Assembly: GCF_010365055.1 (NCBI RefSeq)
Contig: NZ_JAAFHA010000018.1
Span: 1 to 54,231 of the forward strand
DNA length: 54,231 nucleotides
Direction of reading: 5' to 3'
Source: Rhodoferax sp.
Lineage (GTDB): Bacteria; Pseudomonadota; Gammaproteobacteria; Burkholderiales; Burkholderiaceae_C
In this document: positions 9,111-17,593 of the stretch, piece by piece
Position numbering within the stretch: position 1 is the first letter of the stretch
How the letters are laid out: each line of letters starts with the position of its first letter
Notes under the pieces: generated by a model
Seen by the model: the letters and a program-made list of their open reading frames with translations, nothing else
Databases searched by the model: none
Told to the model about the DNA's origin: nothing
Program-made: the position numbers and the translations under genes

Positions 9111-11117
9111 ATGACTGCTACGCCCGTTCACCGCGCCTTGACGCTGCCCCGCTCCCTGCTATGGCTAGCCGGAGTCGTCATCGTGCCACTGGTGCTGGCG
9201 GTGCTTTTCATTTTGGTTTTCGGCTGGAATTGGCTGCGCGCGCCGGTGGAGCGCATGGCGCTGGAGAAAACTGGCCGGGTGCTGGCCATCCAGGGCGACA
9301 TGAACGTGGCCTTGGGCTGGCCGCGGCCGCGCATTCGTGCCAACGCGGTGACGTTCGCCAATCCGCCTTGGACCCAAGAAAAACAGATGCTCACTGCCGA
9401 GGCCGTGGAGATCACGCTCGACCTGACACAACTACTTCAGCGCAAGCTGGTGTTCCCTGAACTGCGACTGGAGCGACCGGTTGTGTTTCTGGAGCAAGGC
9501 AGCGAAGGGCGCCAGAGCTGGTTGCTCGACCAGCAGCAGCAGGACCCGGGCGCCCGCATCCAGATCGACCGTCTGACGCTGGATCAGGGCAGCCTGGGCT
9601 ACGACGATGCCGCCCAGAAGACCAGCGTCCGAGCCGAACTCTCCAGCTTGCCGCCGACAGCAGGCGCCGCCGACACCGGCCTGACTTTCAGCGCCCGCGG
9701 GCAGTACAAGGGCCAGGCGCTCAAGGCTGAAGGCCGTGGCGGCCCGGTGCTGGCCTTGCGCGACGACAGCACCCCCTACCCTTTGACAATTGACGCCAGC
9801 GTGGGCCACACCCGCGTGCGCGCCGAGGGCAGCGTCACCAGCTTGCTCAAATTTACCGCGGTGGATCTGACGCTGGCACTCAGCGGCGACAACCTGGCGC
9901 GGCTCTTTCCCTTGCTGGGCATCACCTTCCCAGCCACCCGCAGCTACGTCACCGCCGGCCACCTGCTGCACAGCGGCAACAGTTGGCGCTACGAAAAGTT
10001 CTCGGGCCGCATCGGCACCAGCGACATCACCGGCTCGCTCCAGGTCAAAACCGGTGGCCAGCGCCCGACGTTGACGGCAGAGCTGACCTCCAGTGTGCTT
10101 GATCTGGCCGACCTGGGGCCGCTGATCGGCGCGCGCCCGGGTAGCGTAAAGGCCGCTAAGAATGCAGCCGAGCAATTGCCCACCCAGGCGGCGCCAACTG
10201 CAGGCCGCACACCGGCGCGAGCACGTGTGCTGCCGGATCTGCCGTTCAACACCGAGCGCTGGCGCAGCGTGAACGCCGAGGTGAGCTTGCGGGCCAAGGC
10301 CCTTAAGCGCGAGAAGGAGTTGCCACTTGAAGACCTGGTGGCCCACTTGAGCCTGCAGGATGGCGTGTTGACGCTCGATCCGCTCAACTTTGGTCTGGCC
10401 GGCGGCGAGCTCAACACGGTGGTCTCACTCGATGGACGCAAGGATCCGATCGTGGCGCATGCCAAGGTACGGGCCCGCAAAATACTGCTGTCCAAGCTGT
10501 TTCCAACGATTGAGCTGAACCAGAACAGCATTGGCCAAATCAACGGCGAGTTCGATCTGGCCGGACAAGGCAACTCGGTCGGTCGCATGCTGGCGAGTGC
10601 CAATGGCAAGGTTGGACTGGTCGTCTCCGGCGGCGAGATCAGCAAGTTGTTGATGGAAAAAGCCGGCCTGCATTTGTGGGAAATACTGCAACTGAGCCTG
10701 AGCGGCGACCGGCTCATCAAGCTGCGTTGCGCGGTGGCCGACTTTGACGTCAAGAACGGCAAGATGCAAACCGACGCTCTGGTGCTCGACACCCAGGTCA
10801 CGACCCTGCTCGGCAGCGGCAACATCGACCTGGCGCAGGAGCGGCTGGACCTGACCTTCAATCAAAAGACCAAGGACACCAGTCCCCTGGCTTTGCGCAG
10901 CCCGATCTATGTGCGCGGGACTTTTGCCAAGCCCGACGTGGGCGTCGACAAGACGCGTGTCGCGGCGCGTGCTTTGGGCGCAGTGGCACTGGGCCTGGTC
11001 AACCCGTTCCTGGCGCTGCTGCCCTTGATCGACGCAGGTCCGGGCCAGGACAGCGATTGCGGGCAGCTGGTGCGCGATGCGCGGGCACTACCGCACCCCA
11101 AAAGTCAAGGCCAATGA
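9111..11117 (+). CDS. AsmA-family protein
   Basis: The 668-residue product has one N-terminal membrane anchor (about residues 20-42, LAGVVIVPLVLAVLFILVFG). An AsmA N-terminal region follows, with ALEKTGRVLAIQGDMNVALG and RANAVTFANPPW. The large beta-rich C-terminal AsmA domain (about 350-640) includes the typical LLGSGNIDLAQERLDLTF and SPIYVRGTFAKPDVGVD. AsmA-like proteins lie in the periplasm and the family is linked to phospholipid transport and outer-membrane homeostasis. Its stop overlaps the ATG of the next gene (ATGA). That gene encodes a cardiolipin-synthase-like enzyme, which supports a phospholipid role here. Confidence 0.88.
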   Translation: MTATPVHRALTLPRSLLWLAGVVIVPLVLAVLFILVFGWNWLRAPVERMALEKTGRVLAIQGDMNVALGWPRPRIRANAVTFANPPWTQEKQMLTAEAVEITLDLTQLLQRKLVFPELRLERPVVFLEQGSEGRQSWLLDQQQQDPGARIQIDRLTLDQGSLGYDDAAQKTSVRAELSSLPPTAGAADTGLTFSARGQYKGQALKAEGRGGPVLALRDDSTPYPLTIDASVGHTRVRAEGSVTSLLKFTAVDLTLALSGDNLARLFPLLGITFPATRSYVTAGHLLHSGNSWRYEKFSGRIGTSDITGSLQVKTGGQRPTLTAELTSSVLDLADLGPLIGARPGSVKAAKNAAEQLPTQAAPTAGRTPARARVLPDLPFNTERWRSVNAEVSLRAKALKREKELPLEDLVAHLSLQDGVLTLDPLNFGLAGGELNTVVSLDGRKDPIVAHAKVRARKILLSKLFPTIELNQNSIGQINGEFDLAGQGNSVGRMLASANGKVGLVVSGGEISKLLMEKAGLHLWEILQLSLSGDRLIKLRCAVADFDVKNGKMQTDALVLDTQVTTLLGSGNIDLAQERLDLTFNQKTKDTSPLALRSPIYVRGTFAKPDVGVDKTRVAARALGAVALGLVNPFLALLPLIDAGPGQDSDCGQLVRDARALPHPKSQGQ

Positions 11118-12502
11118 CCCTGCACACCCTCTTGCGCATGGAGGCGGCGGCGGTCGGCGCGCTCGGGTTTTCCGCTTGCGCCACACTGCCGGACACTGAC
11201 GAGCTGATCGAGCGGCACGCGGGGCAGGCGGCTCGGTTTGAGACGGCGCGCGGTGCGCTCCCGGCACGCAAAAGCGCCGCCATCCTGGCGCAGCTCAAAC
11301 GCCAGTCCGGCGACATCGATATTCTGGACAAACAGATCGCGCTGGAGCAGGCTGTCAATGACAGCCCGCTGGTATTGGGCAACAAAGTCACCTTGCTGCA
11401 GGATGGCGCCCAGACTTACCCGGCCATGTTTGACGCCATCCGCAGCGCGCGCGACCACATCAACCTGGAGTCTTACATCATCGAAGACGACGAGGTCGGC
11501 CGCCAGTTCTCCGAGCTGTTGTTGGCGCAGCAAGCGCGCGGTGTGCAAGTCAACCTCCTCTACGACAGCGTGGGCGCCCTCAACACGCCCAAAGCTTTTT
11601 TTGACCGCTTGCGGCAAGGCGGCATCGAGGTGCTCGAATTCAACCCGATCAACCCTTTGACGGCTAAGGGGCCGTGGCTGATCAACCACCGCGACCATCG
11701 CAAGTTGCTGCTGGTGGACGGTCGCATCGCCTTCATCGGCGGCATCAACATCAGCAGCGTCTACGGCTCCGGCTCCATTCCAAGCCGGTCCCGCAAGGCG
11801 GTGGCCGGCGGCGATGAATGGCGCGATACCGACCTGCGGATTGAAGGTCCGGTGGTCAGCGAATTCCAGAAATTGTTCCTGCAAACCTGGGAAAAGCAGC
11901 GCGGCCGTCCGCTCGCAGCCAAGAACTACTTTCCCGCACTCAAGGTGCAAGGCCAAGATATCGTACGCACCATTGGCAGCACGCCCGATGATCCCTTCAG
12001 CCTGATGTACCTGACGCTGATGTCGGCGATTGGCAATGCGGAAAGACAGGTGCACTTGACCCACGCCTATTTCGTGCCCGACCCGCAGCTGCGCCAAGCC
12101 TTGGTGGCTGCCGCCGGCCGCGGCGTCGATGTCAAATTGATCCTGCCGAGCCACTCGGATTCCGGCTTGGTCTTTCACGCCGGTCGGGCGCATTACACCG
12201 AGTTGCTGGAGGGCGGCGTCAAGCTGTACGAGCGCTCCGGGGCGCTGTTGCATGCCAAGACCGCGGTCATTGACGGCGTCTGGTCCACGGTGGGTTCGAG
12301 CAACCTGGACTGGCGCAGTTTTCTGGACAACGACGAGATCGATGCCGTCGTGCTGAGTCAGGAATTTGCCCGGCAAATGGAAGCCATGTTTGCCAGCGAC
12401 CTGCAGGCGTCTCAAGTGATCGATCGGGTCGGCTGGCAGCGCCGCCCGCTGCAGTTTCGGCTGAAGGAATGGCTGGCGCAGTTCTGGGGGCGTCTGCTTT
12501 AG
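11114..12502 (+). CDS. Phospholipase D / cardiolipin synthase-like protein
   Basis: This 462-residue enzyme has two complete HKD motifs. The first is HRKLLLVD followed by IAFIGGIN (about residues 195-211); the second is HAKTAVID followed by VGSSNLDWRS (about 380-400). This two-motif layout is that of bacterial cardiolipin synthases, which join phospholipids by transphosphatidylation. The N-terminus has a weak lipobox-like GFSAC at about residues 17-21, so it may be periplasmic or membrane-anchored; it lacks the two N-terminal helices of ClsA. The ATG at 11114 overlaps the AsmA stop. The gap of 32 bases to pgpA suggests one operon. It could instead be a phospholipase. Confidence 0.83.
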   Translation: MTLHTLLRMEAAAVGALGFSACATLPDTDELIERHAGQAARFETARGALPARKSAAILAQLKRQSGDIDILDKQIALEQAVNDSPLVLGNKVTLLQDGAQTYPAMFDAIRSARDHINLESYIIEDDEVGRQFSELLLAQQARGVQVNLLYDSVGALNTPKAFFDRLRQGGIEVLEFNPINPLTAKGPWLINHRDHRKLLLVDGRIAFIGGINISSVYGSGSIPSRSRKAVAGGDEWRDTDLRIEGPVVSEFQKLFLQTWEKQRGRPLAAKNYFPALKVQGQDIVRTIGSTPDDPFSLMYLTLMSAIGNAERQVHLTHAYFVPDPQLRQALVAAAGRGVDVKLILPSHSDSGLVFHAGRAHYTELLEGGVKLYERSGALLHAKTAVIDGVWSTVGSSNLDWRSFLDNDEIDAVVLSQEFARQMEAMFASDLQASQVIDRVGWQRRPLQFRLKEWLAQFWGRLL

Positions 12503-12534
12503 CGTCGGCCGCGCCGGGCACCGATAATTGCGGC

Positions 12535-13116
12535 ATGCCTGCTGACGCACCCTTCTTTGAGCCACCGATAGCCGCAAGCCCCGTCACGTCGGGGCCGCTG
12601 CGCCCGAGCCCCCGTTTCATGTGGTCGCATCCGGCACACTTGCTGGCGCTGGGTTTTGGTTCCGGCCTGAGCCCGCTGGCGCCCGGCACGGCGGGCACCT
12701 TGTGGGCCTGGCTGGCGTTTTTTGTAATGCAACCCTGGATGAATGACACGCGCTGGGCGTGGTTGATTGCCCTGTCGCTGCCACTGGGCTGGTGGGCCTG
12801 CACCCTCACTGCCAAAAATATGCGGGTGCTCGACCCGAGCAGCATTGTGTGGGACGAAATTGCGGCCTTTTGGCTGGTGCTGTGGCTGGTGACACCGGCC
12901 GGGTTTTGGGGCCAACTGGTGGCCTTCGGCCTGTTCCGCTTCTTTGATGCAGCCAAGCCCGGCCCGGTACGCTGGGCCGACCAGCTGTTTCATGGCGTCA
13001 ACACCGCCAGCGACCCGGCGGCCTGGCGCAAGGCCGGTTTTGGCATCATGTTTGACGACCTGGTGGCAGCGGCTTGTACCCTGCTGGTGATCGCTGGCTG
13101 GCGCTTTTACCAATGA
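12535..13116 (+). CDS. pgpA: Phosphatidylglycerophosphatase A
   Basis: This 193-residue inner-membrane protein dephosphorylates phosphatidylglycerol phosphate to phosphatidylglycerol. The PgpA signatures are visible: GFGSGLSPLAPGTAGTL near the N-terminal helix, VWDEIAAFW (metal-binding Asp-Glu), FRFFDAAKPGPVRWAD and GIMFDDLVAA. Four hydrophobic helices are evident. I chose the ATG at 12535; an in-frame ATG at 12619 would still keep the core. It follows a cardiolipin-synthase-like gene and its stop overlaps the ATG of the next gene by four bases, tying phosphatidylglycerol supply to cardiolipin production. Confidence 0.92.
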   Translation: MPADAPFFEPPIAASPVTSGPLRPSPRFMWSHPAHLLALGFGSGLSPLAPGTAGTLWAWLAFFVMQPWMNDTRWAWLIALSLPLGWWACTLTAKNMRVLDPSSIVWDEIAAFWLVLWLVTPAGFWGQLVAFGLFRFFDAAKPGPVRWADQLFHGVNTASDPAAWRKAGFGIMFDDLVAAACTLLVIAGWRFYQ

Positions 13117-13616
13117 CTCAAGAACTATCAAAATCAGAGCTGCAAACGACCTATCTGTGCGGTCTAGCGGCTGATTTAATGCTAAAAAACAAACTGAAAC
13201 TGGTGACGGCTGAAAGCTGTACCGGCGGCATGATTGCCGCCGCCTGCACCGACCTGGTGGGCTCCAGTGACTGGTTCGAGCGCGGTTTTGTCACTTACTC
13301 CAACGACGCCAAAACCGAGTTGCTGGACGTCCCAGCGCAGCTGCTGATCAGCGAGGGCGCCGTCAGCGAAGCCGTGGCGCGGGCCATGGTGCGCGGGGCA
13401 TTGGCGCATTCGCACGCGCAAGTGGCGGTGGCCGTGACTGGCGTGGCCGGCCCCACCGGCGGCAGCCCGGCTAAGCCGGTTGGCACGGTCTGGTTCGGCT
13501 TCGCCGTGCCTGGGCAGGTGATCACTGAAATGCGCCACTTCGACGGCGACCGCGCTCAAGTGCGCGCCGCCACTGTGCGACATGCTTTTACCAGGCTCGC
13601 GGAGATGCTGCGCTGA
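13113..13616 (+). CDS. pncC: CinA C-terminal family nicotinamide-nucleotide amidase
   Basis: This 167-residue single-domain CinA_C protein deamidates nicotinamide mononucleotide to nicotinate mononucleotide in NAD recycling. The core motifs are VTAESCTGGMIA, SSDWFERGFVTYSN and VAVTGVAGPTGGSPAKPVGTVW. The start ATG overlaps the pgpA stop. The first ~25 residues differ from the usual short N-terminus and are encoded by a copy of the interspersed repeat at 13124-13185. They may be a tolerated extension; the catalytic core starts at about residue 28. Confidence 0.9.
   Translation: MTQELSKSELQTTYLCGLAADLMLKNKLKLVTAESCTGGMIAAACTDLVGSSDWFERGFVTYSNDAKTELLDVPAQLLISEGAVSEAVARAMVRGALAHSHAQVAVAVTGVAGPTGGSPAKPVGTVWFGFAVPGQVITEMRHFDGDRAQVRAATVRHAFTRLAEMLR
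13124..13185 (+). repeat. Degenerate ~55-bp interspersed repeat, copy 3, inside pncC
   Basis: The sequence reads ACTATCAAAATCAGAGCTGC, about 19 bases, then GGTCTAGCGGCTGATTTAA. It follows the shared AGCTGC-N-GGGCTAGAGGCT plan. It overlaps codons 4-24 of pncC in frame. Confidence 0.5.
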
Positions 13617-13696
13617 GCCGCTTGAAAAAATCAGGCAAGACAGTTCACCTGCTGACAGACGTTCAGGTCCGGGTTGAATGACACAGAATAGGCATC

Positions 13697-14137
13697 ATGA
13701 ATCACCTCCGTTCGAACCCTCGGGCCCCAATGAGCCGCACGGCGCGTCGGGCTGCGTTGACACTGGCGGCTCTCCTTCTGCCTCTCACGACGGTCGCCGC
13801 GCCACTGCTGCGCTGCCAGGTGGCCTATGCGGGAACCACCCACGTCATCGAAGCCAGCCCGGTGTCCGACCCGTATCCGGTGGCCTCGGTGGATATCGGT
13901 GGACGCTTTCGTTTCAAAGCAGTCATGGTGGGTGATGCCGCCCATGTTGAGTACATCAAGCTCTACGCCTACCTGGATGCCAGCCGCCAGCCCATCCTGG
14001 TGCAGCAAGCCAACTACCTGCCGCCTTTCAGAGCGTCAGCCACCCCTTACCTGCTGACCGGCGAGCAGCACCTGTATGCCGGCCCGGTTGAGCGCGAGTT
14101 GATGTACCGCTGCACGTTGGAAGGTGTTGCGTCATGA
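13697..14137 (+). CDS. Exported protein of unknown function, paired with CapA-like gene
   Basis: I do not recognise the family. The 146-residue product has a signal peptide: a basic start, then ALTLAALLLPLTTVAAP. The mature part is about 110 residues, beta-rich, with two cysteines (LLRCQVAYAG and MYRCTLEG) near its ends that could form a disulphide. A second in-frame ATG at 13730 (MSRTARRAAL) would give a more usual signal peptide. Its stop overlaps the ATG of the CapA-like gene (ATGA), so the two are likely co-translated and may act together in the periplasm. Confidence 0.65.
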   Translation: MNHLRSNPRAPMSRTARRAALTLAALLLPLTTVAAPLLRCQVAYAGTTHVIEASPVSDPYPVASVDIGGRFRFKAVMVGDAAHVEYIKLYAYLDASRQPILVQQANYLPPFRASATPYLLTGEQHLYAGPVERELMYRCTLEGVAS

Positions 14138-15120
14138 GCGCTTGCCTGCCCCGTTGGCTTTTTGTCATCTGGCTGGCTGCGTGCCTGCCAGGGTTCGCCG
14201 CTGAGCCGTCCGACGCGGTCAGCCTGGTCTTTGCCGGCGACATCGTGCTTGATGACTCGGCGGGCGAGATGATCCGGCGCGGCGAGGATCCGTTTGCCGA
14301 CTTTGGCGGCTTTTTCAGCAACGCCGATATCCGCGTGGTCAACCTGGAGTGCGTCATTGCCACGACGGGCTCGGCGGGCGACAAGAACTACACCTTTCGC
14401 GCCCATCCAGAGGTACTGCCGGTCCTCAAGCGCCACTTCGATGCCCTGGCCCTGGCCAACAACCATTCGGGTGACTTCGGCCGCGCCGCGTTTGCCGAAA
14501 TGCTGGGGCTGATCAAGCAGTCGGGCTTGCTGCCATTTGGCGGTGGCATGAATCTGGCACAGGCGCACACGCCACTCATCATTGAGCGCAAGGGCATTCG
14601 CATTGCACTGCTGGGGTACAGCGAATTCATGCCGCGCAGTTTCGAGGCGGATTACAACGCACCCGGCATAGCCTGGAGCGAGGATGAACAAGTGGTGGCG
14701 GACATCCGACAAGCCCGCAGCGCCTACCACGCCGACCTGGTGATTCCGGTCATGCACTGGGGTTGGGAAAACGAGCTGACGGCCACCACACGCCAGCGCC
14801 AACTCGCACGCACCATGATCGATGCCGGGGCCGACGCCGTCATCGGTGGTCACCCGCATGTGACCCAGGACATCGAGCAGTACCGGGGCAAGCCGATTGT
14901 CTACAGCGTCGGCAACTTTGTCATGAAAGAGACTGACAACGACAACCAGCGACGCGGCTGGTTGCTCAGGTTACAGCTCGACAAACTGGGCGTCATTGGC
15001 TTTGATACCCGCGTCGCACGCATCAACCTGGATGGCATTCCACGGGCGGACCGTGACAGCGCCAGTCCGTGCTGGAGCCGCGGGGAGACTGGGGTGCGGG
15101 ACTGCCGCAACCCGGACTGA
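14134..15120 (+). CDS. CapA-family (poly-gamma-glutamate synthesis type) metallophosphatase-like protein
   Basis: This 328-residue exported protein has a signal peptide (LPGFAAEPS, cleavage near residue 22). The PGA_cap domain (about 27-270) carries its conserved set: VFAGDIVLDD, VNLECVIA, LANNHSGDFG, VIPVMHWGWE, AVIGGHPHVTQ and IVYSVGNFVM. These are the metal-ligand positions of the calcineurin-like fold. CapA takes part in poly-gamma-glutamate anchoring in Bacillus, but no capB or capC is here, so the substrate is unknown. The C-terminal ~50 residues are variable. It is coupled to the upstream exported protein. Confidence 0.85.
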   Translation: MSACLPRWLFVIWLAACLPGFAAEPSDAVSLVFAGDIVLDDSAGEMIRRGEDPFADFGGFFSNADIRVVNLECVIATTGSAGDKNYTFRAHPEVLPVLKRHFDALALANNHSGDFGRAAFAEMLGLIKQSGLLPFGGGMNLAQAHTPLIIERKGIRIALLGYSEFMPRSFEADYNAPGIAWSEDEQVVADIRQARSAYHADLVIPVMHWGWENELTATTRQRQLARTMIDAGADAVIGGHPHVTQDIEQYRGKPIVYSVGNFVMKETDNDNQRRGWLLRLQLDKLGVIGFDTRVARINLDGIPRADRDSASPCWSRGETGVRDCRNPD

Positions 15121-15136
15121 GGCGACTCTTTAGCCC

Positions 15137-15352
15137 TTATTTTTTACCAACCACCAGCAAGAATACGCCCAAGATGATTCCGCCGGCGCTGACGATCAAC
15201 GGGACGTTGATGGTTTCCTTTTCCTGCACCTTGAGCTCCAGCGGCCCCACCTTCATGCCGGTGGTCTCCTTGGTGTAGCTGAAGCCGCCAAAGGCCAGGC
15301 CGAGGCAACCGGCAGCGATCAGGATGATGCCTATCATTTTGGTGGGGTTCAT
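15137..15352 (-). CDS. DUF3185-family small membrane protein
   Basis: The product has 71 residues and two transmembrane helices (IIGIILIAAGCLGLAFGGFSY and VSAGGIILGVFLLVVG). They flank a short polar loop with KVGPLELKVQEKE, the layout of DUF3185 proteins of unknown function. AGGAGC lies nine bases before the ATG at 15352. It is a single gene between capA and the BON gene, read on the opposite strand. Confidence 0.82.
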   Translation of the reverse strand: MNPTKMIGIILIAAGCLGLAFGGFSYTKETTGMKVGPLELKVQEKETINVPLIVSAGGIILGVFLLVVGKK

Positions 15353-15581
15353 GGGGTTCTAGCTCCTAAGAATATGGAAGTATGAAAAATACAGTGCACC
15401 GAGTTGCATGGTAGCGCAGGGCACCCGCACCAGTGCCAAGAAACGAGTGGAGGCTAATCAAAATTAATTCTGCCGTATGTGCGCCGACGCACGGAAACGG
15501 CGGGGCGAAGCGGCAACAATTCACTGAACTTGAGGTCATGGGCCACCGGCGACCAGCCCCTAAGTACGGAGAGACATTCCC

Positions 15582-16148
15582 ATGCGTACCCAAATCGAAT
15601 TATTGGCATTGAGCGCCGCGCTGACGGCACTGCTGGCGGGCTGCGACCAGCCGTCGGCAGTGGCCCCCGCCGCGGCGCCGAGCACGACGGTCGGCACGGT
15701 GATTGACGACAGCATCGTATCCGCCAGCGTCAAGGCGGCGCTGCTGGCCGACCCGGACATCAAGGGTTTTGACCTCAAGGTTGAAACCCGCAAGGGTGAG
15801 GTCCTGCTGAGCGGCTTTGTCGACAAACAGACACAAATGGATATCGCCGTCACCGTCGCGGGCGCGGTGACAGGTGTCAAGAGCGTCCAGAATAATGTGA
15901 GCCTGCAAAGCGCCGCGCCGACGATCGGCGGCAAGGTGGATGACACCTTGGTCACGGCCAAGGTCAAGGCCGCTTTGCTGGCCGACGAGAGTATCAAGAG
16001 CCTCGACATTGGCGTCATCACGCGTCAAGGCGAGGTGCAACTCAGTGGTTTTGTCAATAGCCAGGGCCAGATTGATCGCGCCCTTGCAGTTGCCGACAGC
16101 ATCGAAGGCGTGTGCGATGTCAGCAATGAAATGAGTATCAAGAAGTAA
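15582..16148 (+). CDS. Lipoprotein with two BON domains
   Basis: This 188-residue protein has a lipobox at ALLAGC (Cys at 22) followed by two tandem BON domains (about 45-110 and 117-187). Each shows the typical core DSIVSASVKAALLADPDI / DTLVTAKVKAALLADESI and a VLLSGFVD / VQLSGFVN strand. BON domains bind phospholipid surfaces; OsmY and DolP are relatives involved in envelope stress. GGAGAG lies nine bases before the ATG. It heads a run of four envelope genes on the same strand, spaced 19-63 bases apart, probably one operon. Confidence 0.88.
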   Translation: MRTQIELLALSAALTALLAGCDQPSAVAPAAAPSTTVGTVIDDSIVSASVKAALLADPDIKGFDLKVETRKGEVLLSGFVDKQTQMDIAVTVAGAVTGVKSVQNNVSLQSAAPTIGGKVDDTLVTAKVKAALLADESIKSLDIGVITRQGEVQLSGFVNSQGQIDRALAVADSIEGVCDVSNEMSIKK

Positions 16149-16182
16149 GTCCATTTAACTGTCATTTTCTAAGGAGATCGCT

Positions 16183-16650
16183 ATGAAACTCGTGCATAAA
16201 ACCGGATCCGTTCTCGCGCTGGCAGCGCTCTTGGCGCTCGGCGGTTGTCAAACCATGGCCCCGGCCAACACCAGCAACACCGGCACGGCCTACCCGCAGT
16301 CCAGCTATGGCGCCTACACCGGCTACGGCGTGGTGCAGTCGATCGAATTGGTGCAGCAAGGCAGCAGCGGTATCGGCGCCGGCGCCGTGATGGGCGGCAT
16401 TGTGGGCGGCATCCTGGGCCACCAGGTCGGCAGCGGCCAGGGCAACACCGCAGCGACCGTGCTTGGCGCCGCTGGTGGTGCCTACGCCGGTCACGAATTG
16501 GAAAAGCGCAACCAACCGCAGGCCAACGCCTACAAATTCAATATCCGCATGCAAGACGGCTCCTACCAGTCGGTCACGCAGACCACCATCGACGATATTC
16601 GCGTGGGTGACCGCGTGCGCATCGACAACGGTGTGGCACGGCGCTATTGA
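16183..16650 (+). CDS. Glycine-zipper 2TM-domain lipoprotein (SlyB/Pcp-like)
   Basis: This 155-residue lipoprotein has its lipobox at LALGGC (Cys at 22). The glycine-zipper region (about 64-106) reads GAGAVMGGIVGGILGHQVGSG and ends with AYAGHELEK, as in SlyB and the 17-kDa surface antigen family. A C-terminal part contains DGSYQSVTQTTIDDIRVGDRV. Such proteins sit in the outer membrane and respond to envelope stress. A strong AAGGAGA precedes the ATG. Second gene of the likely BON operon. Confidence 0.88.
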   Translation: MKLVHKTGSVLALAALLALGGCQTMAPANTSNTGTAYPQSSYGAYTGYGVVQSIELVQQGSSGIGAGAVMGGIVGGILGHQVGSGQGNTAATVLGAAGGAYAGHELEKRNQPQANAYKFNIRMQDGSYQSVTQTTIDDIRVGDRVRIDNGVARRY

Positions 16651-16669
16651 TTGAGCCAAAACGCAAGCC

Positions 16670-17317
16670 ATGAATAAACTGACGGCCCACGGGCTGGCCT
16701 TGACGATCGGTCTGGGGTTCAGTGTTGGCGCCATGGCGCAAGCCATGACCCAACTCCAGTACAAAACCGCCCAGACCGGCATCAGTGCCAACTACAAAGT
16801 GGCCCAGGCTACCTGTGAAGCTTCCGCTGCCAACGCCAAAGACATTTGTCGGGAGCAGGCCAATGGGAAACAGAAAGTCGCGACGGCCGAACTGAAGGCG
16901 GCCTATACGCCCTCAGAAACCGCCAGCTACCAGGTGCGTCTTGCCCGCGCCGACGCCAATCTGGCCCTGGCCCTCGAGAAGTGTGATGACCTGGCCGGCA
17001 ATGTCAAGGACGTCTGCGTCAAAGAGGCCAAGGCGACGGCGGTCACGGCCAAGGCCAATGCCAAGGTGCACATGAAGACCGCCATGGCGCACGACGCCGC
17101 CTATGACAAAGCCAGCAAGGCCCAAGGCGTGGCCGATGAGAAGGCCACCCAGGCGCAGGTCAAGGCTGACGAAATAAGTGCGGTGGCGCGCAACGACGCT
17201 GCTACCGAAACGCGCGCGGCCGCACTTGCCGTCGCGAAGGAAAAATGTGATGCCTTGGCCGGTGATGCCAAGGGTGATTGCATCAAGGATGCGACGGCGC
17301 GCTTTTCGAAGCCCTGA
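16670..17317 (+). CDS. Ala/Lys-rich exported protein of unknown function
   Basis: I do not recognise a named family. This 215-residue protein has a signal peptide ending SVGAMAQA (about residue 24). The rest is predicted almost entirely helical, rich in Ala, Lys, Asp and Glu. Spaced cysteine pairs recur in a loose repeat: ATCEASAANAKDICREQA, EKCDDLAGNVKDVCVKEA and EKCDALAGDAKGDCIKDA. That is three copies of a C-x(9-10)-C helical hairpin, each likely closed by a disulphide. It lies 19 bases after the glycine-zipper gene, in the same probable operon. Confidence 0.75.
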   Translation: MNKLTAHGLALTIGLGFSVGAMAQAMTQLQYKTAQTGISANYKVAQATCEASAANAKDICREQANGKQKVATAELKAAYTPSETASYQVRLARADANLALALEKCDDLAGNVKDVCVKEAKATAVTAKANAKVHMKTAMAHDAAYDKASKAQGVADEKATQAQVKADEISAVARNDAATETRAAALAVAKEKCDALAGDAKGDCIKDATARFSKP

Positions 17318-17380
17318 CGCTCGCGTCCCAATGGGTGCTGATTCCCTTTAAACCAGTCTTTTCACGATCAAGGAATTAAC

Positions 17381-17593
17381 ATGAAAACCATCCAACAAAA
17401 CGCAGCCCGCGTGCTGGCCGTAGCGGCAGTGGTCATCCTCGGCGGTTGCGCCGGCATGACGCACCAGGAAAAGGGCACTGCCACCGGCGCCGTCATCGGC
17501 GGCGTGGCAGGTAACGTCGCCGGCGGCGGGCTGCTGGGCACCGCAGCTGGCGCGGCGGTGGGCGGCGTGATCGGTCACGAAGTGACCAAGTAA
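17381..17593 (+). CDS. Small glycine-zipper lipoprotein
   Basis: The product has 70 residues. A lipoprotein signal peptide ends VILGGC (Cys at 24). The remainder is a glycine zipper, GTATGAVIGGVAGNVAGGG then AAGAAVGGVIGHEVTK, like the small osmotically induced OsmB-type lipoproteins. AAGGA precedes the ATG at 17381. Last gene of the envelope run 15582-17593. Confidence 0.83.
   Translation: MKTIQQNAARVLAVAAVVILGGCAGMTHQEKGTATGAVIGGVAGNVAGGGLLGTAAGAAVGGVIGHEVTK

Noticed and set aside
12469..12534. Earlier start of pgpA inside the phospholipase-D-like gene
   Set aside because: The extra residues overlap the upstream coding sequence and do not resemble PgpA; the ATG at 12535 leaves a normal 32-base gap.
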